A stretch of 64,000 nt of DNA from Bdellovibrio bacteriovorus (GCF_025558485.1 NZ_CP102930.1:3279979-3343978), one strand, 5' to 3'; positions 29,101 to 39,750 are shown, counted from the first letter of the stretch. Translations and numbers: made by a program. Notes: generated by a model from the sequence alone, not told the origin.

Positions 29101-30239
29101 TTGCCAAAGGTCAGACAGTAGCGGAATGGGATCCATATTCGAATCCAATCATCGCAGAGGTTTCTGCGAAGATCCAATATCAGGATATCGAAGAAGGTTC
29201 CACAATGCAGGAACAAGTGGATGCGGTAACTGGTTTCGCGACCAAAGTTATCATGGAATCCAAGTCTTCTGATGTTAAGCCAACAGTGTTCCTAGTGGAC
29301 GGTGCTGGTAAGACATTGAATCTTCCTGGTCGTGACATCCCAGCACGTTACCTGATCCCGGTTGGGGCTCAGTTGCTTGTTGCGGATCAACAGGAAGTTC
29401 ATGCGGGTGACGTAATCGCGAAGATGCACCGTGAAGCTTCGAAAACGAAGGATATCACCGGGGGTCTTCCGCGCGTTGCCGAGTTGTTTGAAGCTCGTAA
29501 ACCGAAAGAAGCAGCTATCATCTCTGAGATCGATGGTTATGTGACATTCGGTAAAGACGTTAAAGGTAAACAACGTGTGATCGTAACTCCTGAAGTGGGT
29601 GAGCAAAAAGAATACCTCATCCCTAAAGGTAAGCACGTTGCTGTAAGAGAAGGTGAGTACGTAAGAGCCGGTGAGGCTTTGATGGATGGTCCAACAAATC
29701 CTCATGACATTCTGGCGGTTCTGGGTGCTAAAGCCTTGTCTGCATACCTTGTAGATGAAATCCAAGAAGTTTACAGACTTCAAGGGGTTGGTATCAATGA
29801 CAAGCATATCGAAGTCATTGTTCGTCAGATGCTACGTAAAGTAGAAATCCGTGATGCCGGCGACAGCCGCTTCTTGGCTGGTGAGCAAGTTGAAAGATAC
29901 GCTTACATGGAAGAAAACGAACGTATCAATAAAGAGGGTGGTCAACCTGCGACTTGCAGCCCACTTCTTCTTGGTATCACTAAGGTTTCTTTGAGCACTG
30001 ACAGCTGGATTTCAGCGGCGTCCTTCCAAGAAACTACAAAAGTTCTTACGGAAGCAGCGATCAATTCTCGTACAGACCATTTGCGTGGCCTGAAAGAGAA
30101 TATCATCATGGGTCGTCTGATCCCTGCAGGAACTGGTTTGACTTCTTACAAACGCTGGAAAGTGTCTGTACATGAAGACGACGATATCGGCTTTGTTGCA
30201 TTGCCGGGTATGACGTCTTCTGTTCAGCCTCAAGGCTAA
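26112..30239 (+). CDS. rpoC: DNA-directed RNA polymerase beta' subunit
   Basis: 1375 residues. Zinc-binding site 1 is [20 protein letters not shown] near residue 70. The catalytic Mg-binding [12 protein letters not shown] is at about residue 460. The trigger-loop region is [23 protein letters not shown], and the second zinc site includes CGVEDG and [19 protein letters not shown]. The C-terminal half reads [25 protein letters not shown] and ends with [39 protein letters not shown]. Translation seems to start at TTG 26112; there is no closer ATG. It follows rpoB by 29 bases. Confidence 0.98.
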   Translation: MRDLLNFFDKPKDPLSFDAVRVSLASPEMIREWSFGEVKKPETINYRTFKPERDGLFCAKIFGPIKDYECLCGKYKRMKYRGVVCEKCGVEVTQTKVRRERLGHIELATPVAHIWFLRSLPSRIGNLLNLSLKDVEKVLYCEAHVVIDPMETTLEEGQVLTEEALQAALNEFGPSFKYGMGGEAVRDLLKKIDPEYLSRKLRLEVKDTKSEAGIKKLTKRLRVVEAFKGSINKPEWMMLEALPVLPPDLRPLVPLDGGRFATSDLNDLYRRVINRNNRLKRLQELNAPDIIIRNEKRMLQEAVDALLDNGRRGKTFTGPNKRPLRSLSDMLKGKQGRFRQNLLGKRVDYSGRSVITVGPTLKLHQCGLPKKMALELFKPFVYNKLEEKGLAATIKQAKRLVDQETVEVWDILADVVKEHPVLLNRAPTLHRLGIQAFEPVLHEGKAIQLHPLVCTAFNADFDGDQMAVHVPLSVESQVEARVLMMSTNNILSPASGKPIINPSQDIVLGLYWLTRMRPGAKGSGKAFSSVQEAQYAFETGLVDLQASCKVRIKGTLQETTVGRAILSDIVPKEVPFNEVNVTMNKKQIAALIDKTFRLAGAKATCILADKIMEFGFKYSTAAGMSIGIDDMVIPAAKAPMIADAEKQVTEIQQQYDEGLITDGERYNKVVDIWAQTADKIAKEGMNAIEKQTFNVGGKEVVGPSFNPIYIMADSGARGSAAQIRQLGGMRGLMAKPSGEIIETPITANFREGLTVIQYFISTHGARKGLADTALKTANSGYLTRRLVDVAQDVVVSEVDCGVEDGLEITPIYEAGEIVQNIGDRILGRTALKDVVDTATNEVVVRANQEITETDVKVIEGRGIDRVDIRSALICQSKRGVCVKCYGRDLSRGATVNLGETVGIIAAQSIGEPGTQLTMRTFHLGGAASRAVEQSVHTSRYDGTIKLENVHAVTNRNGKLTVMNRNGSAKVIDEAGREREDFKLVYGAVLNFKEGDKVAKGQTVAEWDPYSNPIIAEVSAKIQYQDIEEGSTMQEQVDAVTGFATKVIMESKSSDVKPTVFLVDGAGKTLNLPGRDIPARYLIPVGAQLLVADQQEVHAGDVIAKMHREASKTKDITGGLPRVAELFEARKPKEAAIISEIDGYVTFGKDVKGKQRVIVTPEVGEQKEYLIPKGKHVAVREGEYVRAGEALMDGPTNPHDILAVLGAKALSAYLVDEIQEVYRLQGVGINDKHIEVIVRQMLRKVEIRDAGDSRFLAGEQVERYAYMEENERINKEGGQPATCSPLLLGITKVSLSTDSWISAASFQETTKVLTEAAINSRTDHLRGLKENIIMGRLIPAGTGLTSYKRWKVSVHEDDDIGFVALPGMTSSVQPQG

Positions 30240-30260
30240 GCAGTAAGAAAAGCCTGATTT

Positions 30261-30279
30261 GCCGGCTTCACAGGCCGGC
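30261..30279 (+). other. GC-rich hairpin after rpoC
   Basis: GCCGGC / GCCGGC with a 7-base loop and no T tract. It may stabilise the rpoBC mRNA 3' end or act as a weak stop before rpsL. Confidence 0.5.
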
Positions 30280-30354
30280 AATAGGGTAAAAAGCCCATAG
30301 AATAAGGACCTCACGCCTATTTCTGTGGATAAATGTAATTTTAACAACAAAGTC

Positions 30355-30383
30355 TTGACCTGGGCGTCACAGAAATGTAAGTT
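30355..30383 (+). promoter_or_regulatory. Possible promoter before rpsL
   Basis: TTGACC at 30355-30360 and TAAGTT at 30378-30383, 17 bases apart, in the 187-base gap after rpoC. The -35 is good, the -10 weak, with a TG just before it. Confidence 0.35.
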
Positions 30384-30426
30384 CCAGCGTCCAGAACCGC
30401 ATAATTGTTTTTAAGGGGTATATAAA

Positions 30427-30801
30427 GTGCCAACAATTAATCAGCTCATCAAAAGTGAGCGTACAGTTCAAAAAAACCAAACAAAATCACCAGCTTTGGA
30501 TTCTTGTCCTCAGCGTCGCGGTGTTTGTACACGTGTTTATACAACGACTCCAAAGAAGCCGAACTCCGCTCTTCGTAAAGTAGCAAAAGTTCGTCTGTCC
30601 AATGGCTTCGAAGTTATCTCCTACATCCCTGGTATCGGCCATAACCTTCAAGAGCACTCCGTCGTTCTAATCCGCGGTGGTCGTGTGAAGGATTTGCCGG
30701 GTGTTCGTTACCACATCGTTCGTGGGGTATTGGACCTTCAAGGTGTAAACGGTCGTCTTCGCGCCCGTTCTAAATACGGTACTAAGAGACCTAAGAAATA
30801 A
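30427..30801 (+). CDS. rpsL: 30S ribosomal protein S12
   Basis: 124 residues, GTG start with AAGGGGTATATAAA upstream. S12 lies at the decoding centre and controls accuracy. Conserved blocks are [99 protein letters not shown]. The streptomycin-relevant Lys in [12 protein letters not shown] is present, as is the second one in [10 protein letters not shown], so the protein looks drug-sensitive. First gene of rpsL-rpsG-fusA. Confidence 0.99.
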   Translation: MPTINQLIKSERTVQKNQTKSPALDSCPQRRGVCTRVYTTTPKKPNSALRKVAKVRLSNGFEVISYIPGIGHNLQEHSVVLIRGGRVKDLPGVRYHIVRGVLDLQGVNGRLRARSKYGTKRPKK

Positions 30802-30811
30802 GGATTGAGAG

Positions 30812-31285
30812 ATGTCACGTCGTAAAAAGACCTTTAAAAGAGAAATCATTCCAGATCCGGTTTTCAAGGATCTAGTTATCGCTAAGTTCGTCAATAAAAT
30901 GATGATTCAAGGTAGAAAAGCAACTTCTCAAAAGTTGTTCTACGGTGCTTTGAAAGAGCTTGAAGGTAAAGTTCAAGGTGAAGAGCCATTGGCAATCTTC
31001 AAGAAAGCTCTTGAAAACGTTAAGCCGTCTATCGAAGTTCGTTCCCGCCGTGTTGGTGGTGCGACTTACCAAGTTCCAGTAGATGTTCGTCCATCTCGTC
31101 GTTTGGCTTTGGCTATGCGTTGGTTGGTAGAATACTCTCGCGAGCGTGGTGAAAAAGACATGGCGAAGCGTTTGGCTGGTGAATTCTTGGACGCGTACAA
31201 TAATAGAGGTAACTCTATTAAGAAGAAAGACGACGTTCACAGAATGGCTGAGTCTAACAAGGCATTCTCTCACTACAATTGGTAA
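30812..31285 (+). CDS. rpsG: 30S ribosomal protein S7
   Basis: 157 residues. S7 starts assembly of the 30S head and contacts mRNA and tRNA near the E site. Typical blocks are [50 protein letters not shown] and [53 protein letters not shown], ending [15 protein letters not shown]. It starts ten bases after rpsL; a GGATTGAGAG leader precedes the ATG. Confidence 0.99.
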   Translation: MSRRKKTFKREIIPDPVFKDLVIAKFVNKMMIQGRKATSQKLFYGALKELEGKVQGEEPLAIFKKALENVKPSIEVRSRRVGGATYQVPVDVRPSRRLALAMRWLVEYSRERGEKDMAKRLAGEFLDAYNNRGNSIKKKDDVHRMAESNKAFSHYNW

Positions 31286-31294
31286 TCTGTTCAG

Positions 31295-33400
31295 ATGTCA
31301 GCTAAAGATCCTAAAGTTGTAGCTGATCTCAAGTACACTCGTAATATCGGCATCATGGCTCACATCGATGCCGGTAAGACGACCACCACCGAACGCATTC
31401 TTTACTATACAGGTAAAAGTCATAAAATCGGCGAGGTCCATGATGGCGATGCTACCATGGACTGGATGGTTCAAGAGCAAGAGCGTGGTATCACCATTTC
31501 CTCTGCTGCGACCATGGCGTTCTGGAAAGATCACAGAATCAACATCATCGATACTCCGGGCCACGTGGACTTCACTATTGAAGTTGAACGTTCGCTGCGC
31601 GTATTGGATGGCGCGATCGCAGTTTTCGACGGCGTGAATGGGGTTGAACCTCAGTCCGAAACCGTCTGGAAGCAAGCTGATAAATATAAAGTTCCCCGCA
31701 TTTGTTTCGTAAATAAGATGGACCGTGTTGGTGCTGACTTTGTGATGTCCTATGGGACGATCAGGGAAAAGCTCAATGCGAACCCAATCCCCGTACAGGT
31801 TCCCATTGGAATGGAAGACACTTTCCGTGGTGTCGTAGATCTTTTGGAAAACCGCGCTTACGTATGGGATCAGTCCGGAATGGGTGACCATTTCGAAGTT
31901 ATCGATGTTCCCAATGATATGAAGGAAGAAGTGAACCGCTTCCGTACTGAGGTCATTGAGAAGATCGTTGAATTTGAAGACGAACTCCTTGAGAAGTATC
32001 TCAATGGGGAAGAGATCACTGTGCCAGAGCTTAAACGTGCTTTGCGCAAAGGGACTCTTGATTTGAAAGCCTTCCCGGTGTTCTGTGGGGCTGCTTTCAA
32101 AAACAAAGGTGTTCAGCCACTTCTTGATGGCGTGATTGATTATCTTCCGTCACCTTTGGAAGTTCCTGCGATTGTGGGTCATGACCCTGATCGTCCTGAA
32201 AAAGAAATTATCTGTAAAACTGACTTCGAAGGCAATACGGCTGCTTTGGCGTTTAAGATCGCCAATGATCCCTTTGCCGGCACTTTGACTTATATCCGTG
32301 TCTATTCCGGAGAAGTAAAAGTCGGTGAACAGCTTTTGAATCCTCGCACTCAAAAGAAAGAGCGCATCCAAAAGCTTGTTAAAATGCACGCCAATTCCCG
32401 CGAAGAGATCACTGGTCTGAAAGCAGGGGATATTGGTGCTGTGATCGGTCTAAAGTTTACCGGTACAGGGGACACTCTTTGTGAGAGTTCTCATCCTGTG
32501 GTGCTTGAAGCGATCACATTCCCAGAGCCGGTCATTTCTGTGGCTGTGGAGGCGAAGTCTTCTGCGGACCAGGAAAAGATGCTGGCGGGTCTGGCAAAAC
32601 TTGAAAAAGAAGATCCTTCTTGTCGTTTGCGTACCGATCCGGAAACGGGGCAAATCCTGTTGTCGGGCATGGGTGAGCTTCACCTGGAAATCCTGGTGGA
32701 TCGCTTGCTTCGTGAACACAAAATCCAGGCAAACGTGGGTAAGCCGCAGGTTTCCTATCGTGAGACGATCACGGCAGCGGCTAAGGCCGAACATGTGTAT
32801 GAACGTGAAATTGCCGGCGAAGCGCATTTTGCGAAGGTTTCTTTGTCTTTGGAGCCAATAGCTCAGGCTGAAGGTGTTCAGTTCGTCAGCAAAGTGGTGG
32901 TGTCTAAAGAATTTACAGCCCCTATGTTGAAGGCGGTTGAGGCGGGCTTCCGTGAAGCAGCTGAGGTCGGTCCTTTGGCGAGCTGTTCAATGTTGGGTAT
33001 TAAAGGCACTTTGAATTCTGTTGAGGTGCGTCCTGAGGCTTCCAGTGAAATGGCATTTAAAGCGGCCGCTTCCCTGGCATTCCGTGATGCTGTTAAGGCG
33101 GCATCAGTGGAGCTTATGGAGCCTATCTTTAAGCTTGAGGTAACCTGCCCGGATGAATTCGTGGGTAACATTGTGGGTGACCTTAATGCTCGTCGCGGAA
33201 AAATCCTCGCGATGAACGTCAAGCAGGGTGGTGGGCAGATTGTTTCTGCAGAAGCCCCTCTGGCGAGTCTGTTTGGCTATGCTACGGATGTCCGCAGCTT
33301 GAGTCAGGGTCGTGCTAGTTTTAGCATGGAATTCTTAGAGTACGCCGTGGTGCCTACGAAGGTACGAACGGAAATTCTACACAAAATGGGAAGATACTAA
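31295..33400 (+). CDS. fusA: Elongation factor G
   Basis: 701-residue GTPase that moves tRNA and mRNA on the ribosome. Domain I has [19 protein letters not shown] (G1), [14 protein letters not shown] (switch I), [28 protein letters not shown] (G3) and [11 protein letters not shown] (G4). Domains II-V follow: [31 protein letters not shown], and the end [33 protein letters not shown]. Nine bases separate it from rpsG. The tuf gene that follows fusA in many str operons is absent here. Confidence 0.98.
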   Translation: MSAKDPKVVADLKYTRNIGIMAHIDAGKTTTTERILYYTGKSHKIGEVHDGDATMDWMVQEQERGITISSAATMAFWKDHRINIIDTPGHVDFTIEVERSLRVLDGAIAVFDGVNGVEPQSETVWKQADKYKVPRICFVNKMDRVGADFVMSYGTIREKLNANPIPVQVPIGMEDTFRGVVDLLENRAYVWDQSGMGDHFEVIDVPNDMKEEVNRFRTEVIEKIVEFEDELLEKYLNGEEITVPELKRALRKGTLDLKAFPVFCGAAFKNKGVQPLLDGVIDYLPSPLEVPAIVGHDPDRPEKEIICKTDFEGNTAALAFKIANDPFAGTLTYIRVYSGEVKVGEQLLNPRTQKKERIQKLVKMHANSREEITGLKAGDIGAVIGLKFTGTGDTLCESSHPVVLEAITFPEPVISVAVEAKSSADQEKMLAGLAKLEKEDPSCRLRTDPETGQILLSGMGELHLEILVDRLLREHKIQANVGKPQVSYRETITAAAKAEHVYEREIAGEAHFAKVSLSLEPIAQAEGVQFVSKVVVSKEFTAPMLKAVEAGFREAAEVGPLASCSMLGIKGTLNSVEVRPEASSEMAFKAAASLAFRDAVKAASVELMEPIFKLEVTCPDEFVGNIVGDLNARRGKILAMNVKQGGGQIVSAEAPLASLFGYATDVRSLSQGRASFSMEFLEYAVVPTKVRTEILHKMGRY

Positions 33401-33418
33401 AAAAAGTAATATTTCCCT

Positions 33419-33447
33419 TTGACATTAGATTTCAGAGTGCGCATACT
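33419..33447 (+). promoter_or_regulatory. Probable S10 operon promoter
   Basis: Consensus TTGACA at 33419-33424 and CATACT at 33442-33447 with a 17-base spacer, about 160 bases before rpsJ. A short dyad, GTGCG..CGCAC, overlaps the -10 region. Confidence 0.55.
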
Positions 33448-33606
33448 CGCGCACTCATAGCGTCTAAATCTACAAAAAACCCCCCGCGTTGAAGGCGATT
33501 CAGGCCGCAAGGGCTAATTCGGGGCAAGTTTTCGATGGGATAGGGACGTGAGTTGTTAACAATTTGCTAGTAAAAACGATACTTTATAAAAGAGAAGAGT
33601 GTCCAT

Positions 33607-33924
33607 ATGCAAAGTCAGAAGATTAGAATCAGATTGAAGGCATTCGATCATAAATTGCTTGATCAGTCGACGAAAGAAATCGTTGAGACTGCTCGTCGTA
33701 CAGGCGCTAAAGTTGCGGGTCCAATTCCCTTGCCTACTCGCATCAATCGCTACACTGTATTGCGTTCTCCGCACGTAGATAAAAAATCTCGTGAACAGTT
33801 CGAAGTGAGAACTCATAAGCGTATGCTCGATATTTTAGAACCCACTCAACAAACAGTAGATCAACTTATGAAGTTGGATCTTTCTGCTGGCGTTGATGTC
33901 GAAATCAAACTTTCTGCGGTTTAG
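33607..33924 (+). CDS. rpsJ: 30S ribosomal protein S10
   Basis: 105 residues. S10 is in the 30S head and, as NusE, joins antitermination complexes with NusB. Conserved are [110 protein letters not shown] lies before the ATG. First gene of the S10 operon, preceded by a 206-base gap holding a probable promoter. Confidence 0.99.
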   Translation: MQSQKIRIRLKAFDHKLLDQSTKEIVETARRTGAKVAGPIPLPTRINRYTVLRSPHVDKKSREQFEVRTHKRMLDILEPTQQTVDQLMKLDLSAGVDVEIKLSAV

Positions 33925-33933
33925 AGGTAAGAC

Positions 33934-34596
33934 GTGAGCGAAACTACAGAAACTCAAAATACTGCAGGTCTTAAATTGAACGGCCTGTTCGCGTTCAAAG
34001 AAGGTATGGCTACTATCTATAACGAGAACGGCGAAGCTGTTCCTGTTACAGTTCTTCGTTATGAGCCTTGGTTTGTTTCTCAAATCAAAACTAACGAAAC
34101 AGATGGTTACGAAGCTCTTCAAGTAGCTTGTCATCCTAAAAAAGCTAAAAACTCCAACAAAGCTGAAAAAGGTCACCTTGAAAAAGCTGGCTTCGAGAAT
34201 GGCGCTCAGTTCGTAAAAGAACTTCGTCAAGCTCTTCCTGAGGGTGCTGCTGTTGGTGCACAAATCTCTATTGACAGTTTGGTTAAAGGTGATTTCGTAA
34301 AAATCACTTCCAAGTCTAAAGGTAAAGGTTTTGCGGGTTCCGTGAAGCGTTGGGGCTTTGCAGGTGGTCCTGCATCCCACGGTTCTAAATTCCACCGTCG
34401 TCCGGGTTCTTCTGGTAACAGAACATGGCCAGGTCGTGTAATGCCGGGTAAGAAATTCCCAGGTCATTTGGGTGCTGAAACTGTCACTGTTAAGAACGTA
34501 GAAGTTGTTCAGATCATCGCTGAAGAAAACGTTCTGATGGTAAAAGGGCCAGTTCCAGGTGCTAGAAACACTTTGGTGAAGTTGGTGAGAGAATAG
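33934..34596 (+). CDS. rplC: 50S ribosomal protein L3
   Basis: 220 residues, GTG start with GAGGTAAGAC before it. L3 starts 50S assembly and reaches the peptidyl-transferase area. An N-terminal stretch of about 13 residues (SETTETQNTAGLK) precedes the usual start LNGLFAFKEGMATIYNENGEAVPVTVLR. Conserved GKGFAGSVKRWGFAGGPASHGSKFHRRPGSSGNRTWPGRVMPGKKFPGHLG is the L3 signature. It starts nine bases after rpsJ and one base before rplD. Confidence 0.98.
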   Translation: MSETTETQNTAGLKLNGLFAFKEGMATIYNENGEAVPVTVLRYEPWFVSQIKTNETDGYEALQVACHPKKAKNSNKAEKGHLEKAGFENGAQFVKELRQALPEGAAVGAQISIDSLVKGDFVKITSKSKGKGFAGSVKRWGFAGGPASHGSKFHRRPGSSGNRTWPGRVMPGKKFPGHLGAETVTVKNVEVVQIIAEENVLMVKGPVPGARNTLVKLVRE

Positions 34597-34597
34597 T

Positions 34598-35227
34598 ATG
34601 GCTACAGTAAATGTATTAAACTGGAAAAAAGAAAAAGTTGGTTCCGTTGAGTTGGCAGCTGACGTGTTCGAAACTCCTGTTAAAAAGGAAGTTCTTCACA
34701 CTGTTGTTCAATGGCAATTGGCGGCTCGTCGTCAAGGCACTCACATGACTAAGACTAAAGGTCTTGTGTCTGGTGGTGGTAAAAAGCCGTTCAAACAAAA
34801 AGGTACTGGCGGAGCTCGTCAAGGTTCTAGCCGTTCTATCTTGATGCCTGGTGGTGGTACCGCTTTCGGTCCTCAACCTCGCAGCTACGCTTTCATGTTG
34901 CCTAAAAAAGTTCGTCGTTTGGGTCTGAGCATGGCTCTTTCTCACCTTCAAAAAGAAGGCAAGTTGTTCGTAGTGGACAGCATGGCTTCCGAAGGTAAAA
35001 CTGCTGAGCTTAACAAGCGTTTGAAAGCTTTCGGTTTGAAGAAAGCCGTATTGGTTGATTCTGCTGTTGATGAAAAATTCAGCCGCGCATCTAAAAACTT
35101 GCCGACATTCAAATACTTCCCAGTTGAAGGTTTGAACGTATTCGACTTGTTGAAATACGATGCTGCAATCATCACTAAAGAATCTGTAGCAAAAATCGTT
35201 GATCGTTGTTCATTGGAGAAGGCGTAA
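34598..35227 (+). CDS. rplD: 50S ribosomal protein L4
   Basis: 209 residues. L4 lines the nascent-peptide exit tunnel and in E. coli represses the S10 operon. The long tunnel loop is visible: QWQLAARRQGTHMTKTKGLVSGGGKKPFKQKGTGGARQGSSRSILMPGGGTAFGPQPRSYAFMLPKKVRRLGLSMAL. The ending NVFDLLKYDAAIITKESVAKIVDRC is also typical. It begins one base after rplC, and its TAA overlaps the rplW ATG, so all three are coupled. Confidence 0.98.
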   Translation: MATVNVLNWKKEKVGSVELAADVFETPVKKEVLHTVVQWQLAARRQGTHMTKTKGLVSGGGKKPFKQKGTGGARQGSSRSILMPGGGTAFGPQPRSYAFMLPKKVRRLGLSMALSHLQKEGKLFVVDSMASEGKTAELNKRLKAFGLKKAVLVDSAVDEKFSRASKNLPTFKYFPVEGLNVFDLLKYDAAIITKESVAKIVDRCSLEKA

Positions 35228-35505
35228 TGAAACAAGTAATTAAAGCCCCTCTGGTTACAGAGAAAAATACATACCACAACGCAGCTGGCGTTTATGTTTT
35301 CGAAGTGGATATGAAATCCACGAAAACAGAAATCAAAGCTTCTGTTGAAAAGAACTTTAAAGTTAAAGTTGACAGCGTAAGAACAAGCGTCTGCCGCGGT
35401 CACTCTAAGCAAACTAAATTTGGTCTAACCAAGATCCCTTACTGGAAAAAAGCTTACGTTAAGCTTGTTGAAGGTGAGAAGATCGCTCTATTTGAGGGAG
35501 TATAA
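35227..35505 (+). CDS. rplW: 50S ribosomal protein L23
   Basis: 92 residues. L23 is at the tunnel exit and docks trigger factor and SRP. Conserved are [51 protein letters not shown] and [19 protein letters not shown]. The ATG at 35227 shares a base with the rplD stop; an upstream in-frame start (35206) lies inside rplD and is less likely. AGAAGGCG is the ribosome site. Confidence 0.97.
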   Translation: MKQVIKAPLVTEKNTYHNAAGVYVFEVDMKSTKTEIKASVEKNFKVKVDSVRTSVCRGHSKQTKFGLTKIPYWKKAYVKLVEGEKIALFEGV

Positions 35506-35507
35506 AG

Positions 35508-36326
35508 ATGGGTATTAAAACATTTGCCCCACGCTCTCATGGTCGCAGAGGAATGACTGGTTTCGATTTCAAAGAAATCACAAAGACAACTCCAGAGAAG
35601 TCTTTGCTTGCTCCTCTGAAAAAACAAGCTGCTCGTAACAATCACGGTCAAATCACGATTCGTCACCAAGGTGGCGGTCATAAGAGAAAATACCGTTTGG
35701 TTGATTTCAAGCGCACTAAACTTGACGTAGCAGCAAAAGTTGTTGCGATCGAGTACGATCCAAACAGAACTTGCCGTATTGCTCTTATTTCTTACATCGA
35801 CGGTGCTAAGGCTTATATCCTTGCTCCAGTTGGTTTGAATGTTGGTGATACTGTTATTTCTTCTGATAAAGCCGACATCAAGCCAGGTAATTCCCTGACT
35901 TTGGGTGCTATCCCAGTTGGTACTGTTATTCACAACATCGAATTGCGTCCAGGCAAAGGCGGTCAAATCTGCCGTGGTGCTGGTGCAAGTGCGACTCTTG
36001 CTGGTAAAGGCGAAAAGTACTGCCAAGTACGTATGCCATCCGGTGAGTTGAAGCAGGTATTGACAGTTTGCCGTGCTTCTATCGGTCAAGTTGGTAACAC
36101 TGACAACGAAAACATCAACCTAGGTAAAGCTGGTCGCTCTCGTTGGAGAGGTATTCGTCCATCCGTTCGCGGTATGCACATGAATCCAGTGGATCACCCA
36201 CTCGGTGGTGGTGAGGGCGTTGGTAAGGGTCATCACCCAGTAACTCCATGGGGTCAACCATGTAAGGGTTACAAAACTAGAAACAATAAGAGAACCAACT
36301 CTTCAATCATCAAGAGACGTAAGTAG
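35508..36326 (+). CDS. rplB: 50S ribosomal protein L2
   Basis: 272 residues, normal length. L2 sits near the peptidyl-transferase centre and joins the subunits. Conserved blocks are [42 protein letters not shown], and the C-terminal [59 protein letters not shown] with the essential His in [10 protein letters not shown]. It begins two bases after rplW. Confidence 0.99.
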   Translation: MGIKTFAPRSHGRRGMTGFDFKEITKTTPEKSLLAPLKKQAARNNHGQITIRHQGGGHKRKYRLVDFKRTKLDVAAKVVAIEYDPNRTCRIALISYIDGAKAYILAPVGLNVGDTVISSDKADIKPGNSLTLGAIPVGTVIHNIELRPGKGGQICRGAGASATLAGKGEKYCQVRMPSGELKQVLTVCRASIGQVGNTDNENINLGKAGRSRWRGIRPSVRGMHMNPVDHPLGGGEGVGKGHHPVTPWGQPCKGYKTRNNKRTNSSIIKRRK

Positions 36327-36335
36327 GAGTAAAAG

Positions 36336-36623
36336 GTGGCACGCTCAATTAAAAAAGGTCCATTCGTCGATACTCATGTTCAGAAGAAAATCGACAATGC
36401 ACTTGAGAAAAATGATAAAAAAGTTATTAAAACTTGGTCTCGCCGCTCAACAATTCTTCCTGAGACTATCGGACTTACTTTCGCAGTTCACAATGGAAGA
36501 AAGTTCGTTCCTGTGTACATCACAGAGAACATGATTGGTCACAAACTCGGTGAGTTTGCTCCAACCAGAACTTTCCATGGTCATGCCGAGAAGAAGGCCG
36601 CAGCTCCTGGCGCGAAGAAGTAA
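36336..36623 (+). CDS. rpsS: 30S ribosomal protein S19
   Basis: 95 residues, GTG start. S19 binds 16S rRNA in the 30S head with S13. The protein is [86 protein letters not shown] with a short Ala-rich tail, typical throughout. AGGAGTAAAAG precedes the GTG. It starts nine bases after rplB. Confidence 0.98.
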   Translation: MARSIKKGPFVDTHVQKKIDNALEKNDKKVIKTWSRRSTILPETIGLTFAVHNGRKFVPVYITENMIGHKLGEFAPTRTFHGHAEKKAAAPGAKK

Positions 36624-36635
36624 TAGAGGTTGATA

Positions 36636-36968
36636 ATGGAAGTTAAAGCAAGCTTGAAATATGCAAGAGTTGGTGCTCAGAAAGCAAGATTGGTTGTTGA
36701 CCTTGTTCGCGGTAAAGACGTGAACGAAGCGGTTAAAACCCTTACTTTCCTGAACAAAAAAACTGCAGGTATGGTAAAAAAGCTAATCGAATCAGCTGTT
36801 GCCAATGCTGAATACAAAAAGGTTATGGATGTAGATAGCCTTTATGTTAAAGCTATCTGGGTTGATCAAGGTCCCGTTCTTAAAAGATTCCGTCCTCGTG
36901 CACAAGGTCGCGCGTTCGGTGTTCGTAAGAAGACCAGCCACATTAACGTAGTACTCGAGGAGAAATAG
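36636..36968 (+). CDS. rplV: 50S ribosomal protein L22
   Basis: 110 residues. L22's loop lines the exit tunnel. Conserved are [61 protein letters not shown] and the loop/C-terminus [38 protein letters not shown] 36636 is used rather than the TTG at 36630: AGAGGT lies at the right distance. It follows rpsS by 12 bases. Confidence 0.98.
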   Translation: MEVKASLKYARVGAQKARLVVDLVRGKDVNEAVKTLTFLNKKTAGMVKKLIESAVANAEYKKVMDVDSLYVKAIWVDQGPVLKRFRPRAQGRAFGVRKKTSHINVVLEEK

Positions 36969-36970
36969 TC

Positions 36971-37636
36971 GTGGGACAAAAGGTTAATCCAATTGGTCTA
37001 AGAGTTGGTGTTATCAGAACTTGGGATTCTCGCTGGTATGCGAAGGGTCAACAATATTATGAAAATCTCCACGAAGACATCCGTTTGAGAAAGTTCCTTA
37101 AGGACAAGCTTAAACACGCGGGTGTTGCGAAAATTGAAATGGAACGTGCTGCGAAGAAGATTAAAATCATCATCTCCACAGCTCGCCCAGGTGTTGTTAT
37201 TGGTAAAAAAGGTACTGGCATTGACGCTCTGAAAGCGGAAGTTCAAAAACTTACACCCAACGAAGTTTTCCTGAGCATCCAAGAAGTGCGCAAACCAGAC
37301 CTCGATGCTCAGCTCGTTGCTGAGAGCATTGCTCAACAACTTGAGAAACGTATCTCTTGGAGAAGAGCTCTTAAAAAATCTATTGCAGCTGCGATCAAAG
37401 GCGGCGTGAGAGGTATCAAGATCCGTGTTTCCGGTCGTCTTGATGGTGCAGAGATTGCCCGTTCTGAGTGGTACAATGAGAAGAGCGTTCCTCTTCATAC
37501 ATTGCGCGCTGATATCGACTACGGTACAGCAGAAGCTCTAACAGCATACGGTATCATCGGCCTGAAAGTATGGATCTATAAAGGCGATATCTTATCTGCT
37601 CGCGAAGTTGAGGAGGCAGGTCGTGTTAAGTCCTAA
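36971..37636 (+). CDS. rpsC: 30S ribosomal protein S3
   Basis: 221 residues, GTG start with CGAGGAGAAA upstream. S3 shapes the mRNA entry channel. It has a type II KH domain with [21 protein letters not shown], and the C-terminal domain [79 protein letters not shown]. It starts two bases after rplV and overlaps rplP by 14 bases, so the pair is coupled. Confidence 0.98.
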   Translation: MGQKVNPIGLRVGVIRTWDSRWYAKGQQYYENLHEDIRLRKFLKDKLKHAGVAKIEMERAAKKIKIIISTARPGVVIGKKGTGIDALKAEVQKLTPNEVFLSIQEVRKPDLDAQLVAESIAQQLEKRISWRRALKKSIAAAIKGGVRGIKIRVSGRLDGAEIARSEWYNEKSVPLHTLRADIDYGTAEALTAYGIIGLKVWIYKGDILSAREVEEAGRVKS

Positions 37637-38030
37637 AAGAGTAAAATGGCGTAAACAATTTGTAGGCCGCGCTACTGGTTTTGCAGTAAGAGGCGCTAAC
37701 CTTGATTTCGGAGACTACGGTCTTCAGGCAATCGAGGAAGGTCGTCTGACTGCTCGTCAGTTGGAAGCTGGTCGTATCGCTATCTCCCGTTCTGTTAAGC
37801 GTGGTGGTAAAATCTGGTGCCGTGTGTTCCCAAACACTCCGGTAACTAAAAAGCCTGCTGAAACTCGTATGGGTAGCGGTAAAGGTAACCCTGAACTATG
37901 GGTTGCTCGTGTTCTTCCTGGAAAAGTTCTTTTCGAAATGAACGGTGTGACACGTGAGCAAGCTAAAGAAGCTTTCGAACGTGCAGCTCACAAACTTCCT
38001 TTCAAAACTCGTTTCTTGGTAAGGGAGTAG
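37623..38030 (+). CDS. rplP: 50S ribosomal protein L16
   Basis: 135 residues. L16 supports the A-site tRNA and elbow region of the 50S. I take GTG 37623, giving the usual [12 protein letters not shown] start, because GAGGAGG lies at 37610-37616; the longer frame from 37608 would be atypical. Conserved are [74 protein letters not shown]. The Arg in TRMGSGKG, hydroxylated in some bacteria, is present. Confidence 0.98.
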   Translation: MLSPKRVKWRKQFVGRATGFAVRGANLDFGDYGLQAIEEGRLTARQLEAGRIAISRSVKRGGKIWCRVFPNTPVTKKPAETRMGSGKGNPELWVARVLPGKVLFEMNGVTREQAKEAFERAAHKLPFKTRFLVRE

Positions 38031-38034
38031 TTGT

Positions 38035-38226
38035 ATGAAGTTCGTAGAGATTAAAGATCTTTCTGTTGCTGAATTGAAAAAGAAAAGAGCGGCTCTTTCC
38101 GAAGAGCTGTTCCAGGCACGTATCAAGAATTCCATTGGGCAGCTTTCTAACCCAGTGCAAATCCGTGGTCTTCGCCGCGACATCGCTAAAATCAATACAG
38201 CGATTGTAAAAAAAGTGGCGAGATAG
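38035..38226 (+). CDS. rpmC: 50S ribosomal protein L29
   Basis: 63 residues forming a helical hairpin near the tunnel exit beside L23. Sequence MKFVEIKDLSVAELKKKRAALSEELFQARIKNSIGQLSNPVQIRGLRRDIAKINTAI is typical, including the ELF.A and IR..R.IA..NT blocks. It begins four bases after rplP, with AAGGGAGTAG as ribosome site. Confidence 0.97.
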   Translation: MKFVEIKDLSVAELKKKRAALSEELFQARIKNSIGQLSNPVQIRGLRRDIAKINTAIVKKVAR

Positions 38227-38235
38227 GGGTAGGAA

Positions 38236-38505
38236 ATGACTGAAACTAATTCTAGAGGCCGTAAAATTGAAGTCGTAGGTGAAGTTATCAGCGACAAGAT
38301 GGATAAAACCATTTCTGTTCTGATCTACCGCATGGTTAAGCACGCTAAATACGGAAAGTATGTTAAGAAGACATCTGTATTCAAGGCTCATGACGAAAAG
38401 AACCAGGCAAAAGTTGGTGACATCGTTAAGATCCGTGAAACTCGTCCTCTGAGCAAAACTAAACGTTGGGCTTTGTCTGAAGTCGTAGAAACGGCGAAGG
38501 CATAG
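38236..38505 (+). CDS. rpsQ: 30S ribosomal protein S17
   Basis: 89 residues, OB fold. S17 is an early 16S-binding assembly protein. Conserved are [79 protein letters not shown] follows GGGGTAGGAA. It starts nine bases after rpmC and leads into rplN by nine bases. Confidence 0.98.
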   Translation: MTETNSRGRKIEVVGEVISDKMDKTISVLIYRMVKHAKYGKYVKKTSVFKAHDEKNQAKVGDIVKIRETRPLSKTKRWALSEVVETAKA

Positions 38506-38514
38506 GAGACTGTT

Positions 38515-38883
38515 ATGATTCAAATGCAAACTAGACTGAATGTAGCAGACAACTCTGGCGCAAAAGAAGTTATGTGCGTTAAGGTTCTTGGTGGTTCTAA
38601 GCGTCGTGTAGCATCCATTGGTGATGTTATCGTTGTTTCCATCAAAGAAGCTCTGCCAAATGCAAAAGTAAAAAAAGGTGACGTAGCTAAAGCTGTTGTT
38701 GTTAGAACTGTAGCTAAACTTCGTCGTCCAGACGGATCTTATATCCGTTTCGATGACAACTCTGCAGTTTTGATCAACGCTTCTAAAGAACCAATCGGAA
38801 CACGTATCTTTGGCCCAGTAGCCAGAGAATTGAGAGCAAAGTCTTTCGTTAAGATTGTTTCTTTGGCTCCGGAAGTTCTATAA
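38515..38883 (+). CDS. rplN: 50S ribosomal protein L14
   Basis: 122 residues. L14 lies on the inter-subunit face next to L19. Conserved: [61 protein letters not shown] and [51 protein letters not shown] precedes the ATG. The next gene, only 11 bases on, is rplE; L24 (rplX), which usually lies between them, is not there. Confidence 0.98.
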   Translation: MIQMQTRLNVADNSGAKEVMCVKVLGGSKRRVASIGDVIVVSIKEALPNAKVKKGDVAKAVVVRTVAKLRRPDGSYIRFDDNSAVLINASKEPIGTRIFGPVARELRAKSFVKIVSLAPEVL

Positions 38884-38894
38884 GGGGTGACGAG

Positions 38895-39434
38895 ATGAAT
38901 CGCTTACATACAAGATATAAAAAAGAGATTGCTCCCGCTCTGAAGAACCAATTGGGAGTTAAAAACGTGATGCAAGTTCCTCGCTTGGAGAAAATCACTC
39001 TTAGCGTGTGCTTGAGCGAAGCTGTTCAGAATCCAAAAATCTTGAACACTGTGGTTGATGAGATCACAGCGATCACTGGACAAAAAGCTGTTATCACTAA
39101 AGCAAAGAAAGCAATTTCTAACTTCAAATTGCGCGCTGGCATCCCATTGGGTGTTCGTGTGACTTTGAGAAGAGAGAAAATGTGGTCATTCATGGATCGT
39201 CTGAACACGTTGGCACTACCTCGCGTACGTGACTTCCGTGGCTTGCCTAATAAAGGCTTCGACGGTCGTGGTAACTACAATATGGGCTTGAAAGAGCAGA
39301 TCGTGTTCCCTGAGATCAACTACGATAAAGTAGATAAGACTCGTGGTATGAATATCACTATCTGTACAACTGCGAAGAACGATACTGAAGGCAGAGCGTT
39401 GCTTGAAGCGCTTGGTATGCCTTTCAGAAAATAA
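38895..39434 (+). CDS. rplE: 50S ribosomal protein L5
   Basis: 179 residues. L5 binds 5S rRNA and contacts P-site tRNA. Conserved: [85 protein letters not shown] and [68 protein letters not shown]. The ATG is preceded by AAGGGGTGACGAG. Eleven bases separate it from rplN, leaving no room for rplX. Confidence 0.98.
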   Translation: MNRLHTRYKKEIAPALKNQLGVKNVMQVPRLEKITLSVCLSEAVQNPKILNTVVDEITAITGQKAVITKAKKAISNFKLRAGIPLGVRVTLRREKMWSFMDRLNTLALPRVRDFRGLPNKGFDGRGNYNMGLKEQIVFPEINYDKVDKTRGMNITICTTAKNDTEGRALLEALGMPFRK

Positions 39435-39444
39435 GAGGTGTCAC

Positions 39445-39750
39445 TTGGCTCGTAAAGCAAGCATTGAAAAAAACAATAAAAGAAAAGCTCTTGCTGCTAA
39501 GTATGGTCAATACAGAGCAGAACTGAGAGCTAAAGCTGTTGATATGAAGCTTTCTGACGAAGAAAGAGCAACTGCACGTAAAAAGTTGCAAGCTCTTCCT
39601 CGTGACACAAACCCAAACCGCACAATCACACGTTGTGAAATTTCTGGTCGCCCTCGTGGTAACTACAGAAAATTCGGTTTGTCTCGTATTGCGTTCAGAC
39701 AATTGGCCCTTGACGGTAAATTGCCTGGCGTAACGAAAGCCAGCTGGTAA
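39445..39750 (+). CDS. rpsN: 30S ribosomal protein S14 (long, zinc-free form)
   Basis: 101 residues, the E. coli length. I choose TTG 39445, which gives [33 protein letters not shown] with AAGAGGTG before it; no ATG fits. Conserved end: [51 protein letters not shown]. The CxxC zinc motif of the short form is missing, with a single Cys in [12 protein letters not shown]14 binds late in the 30S head. It begins ten bases after rplE. Confidence 0.96.
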   Translation: MARKASIEKNNKRKALAAKYGQYRAELRAKAVDMKLSDEERATARKKLQALPRDTNPNRTITRCEISGRPRGNYRKFGLSRIAFRQLALDGKLPGVTKASW

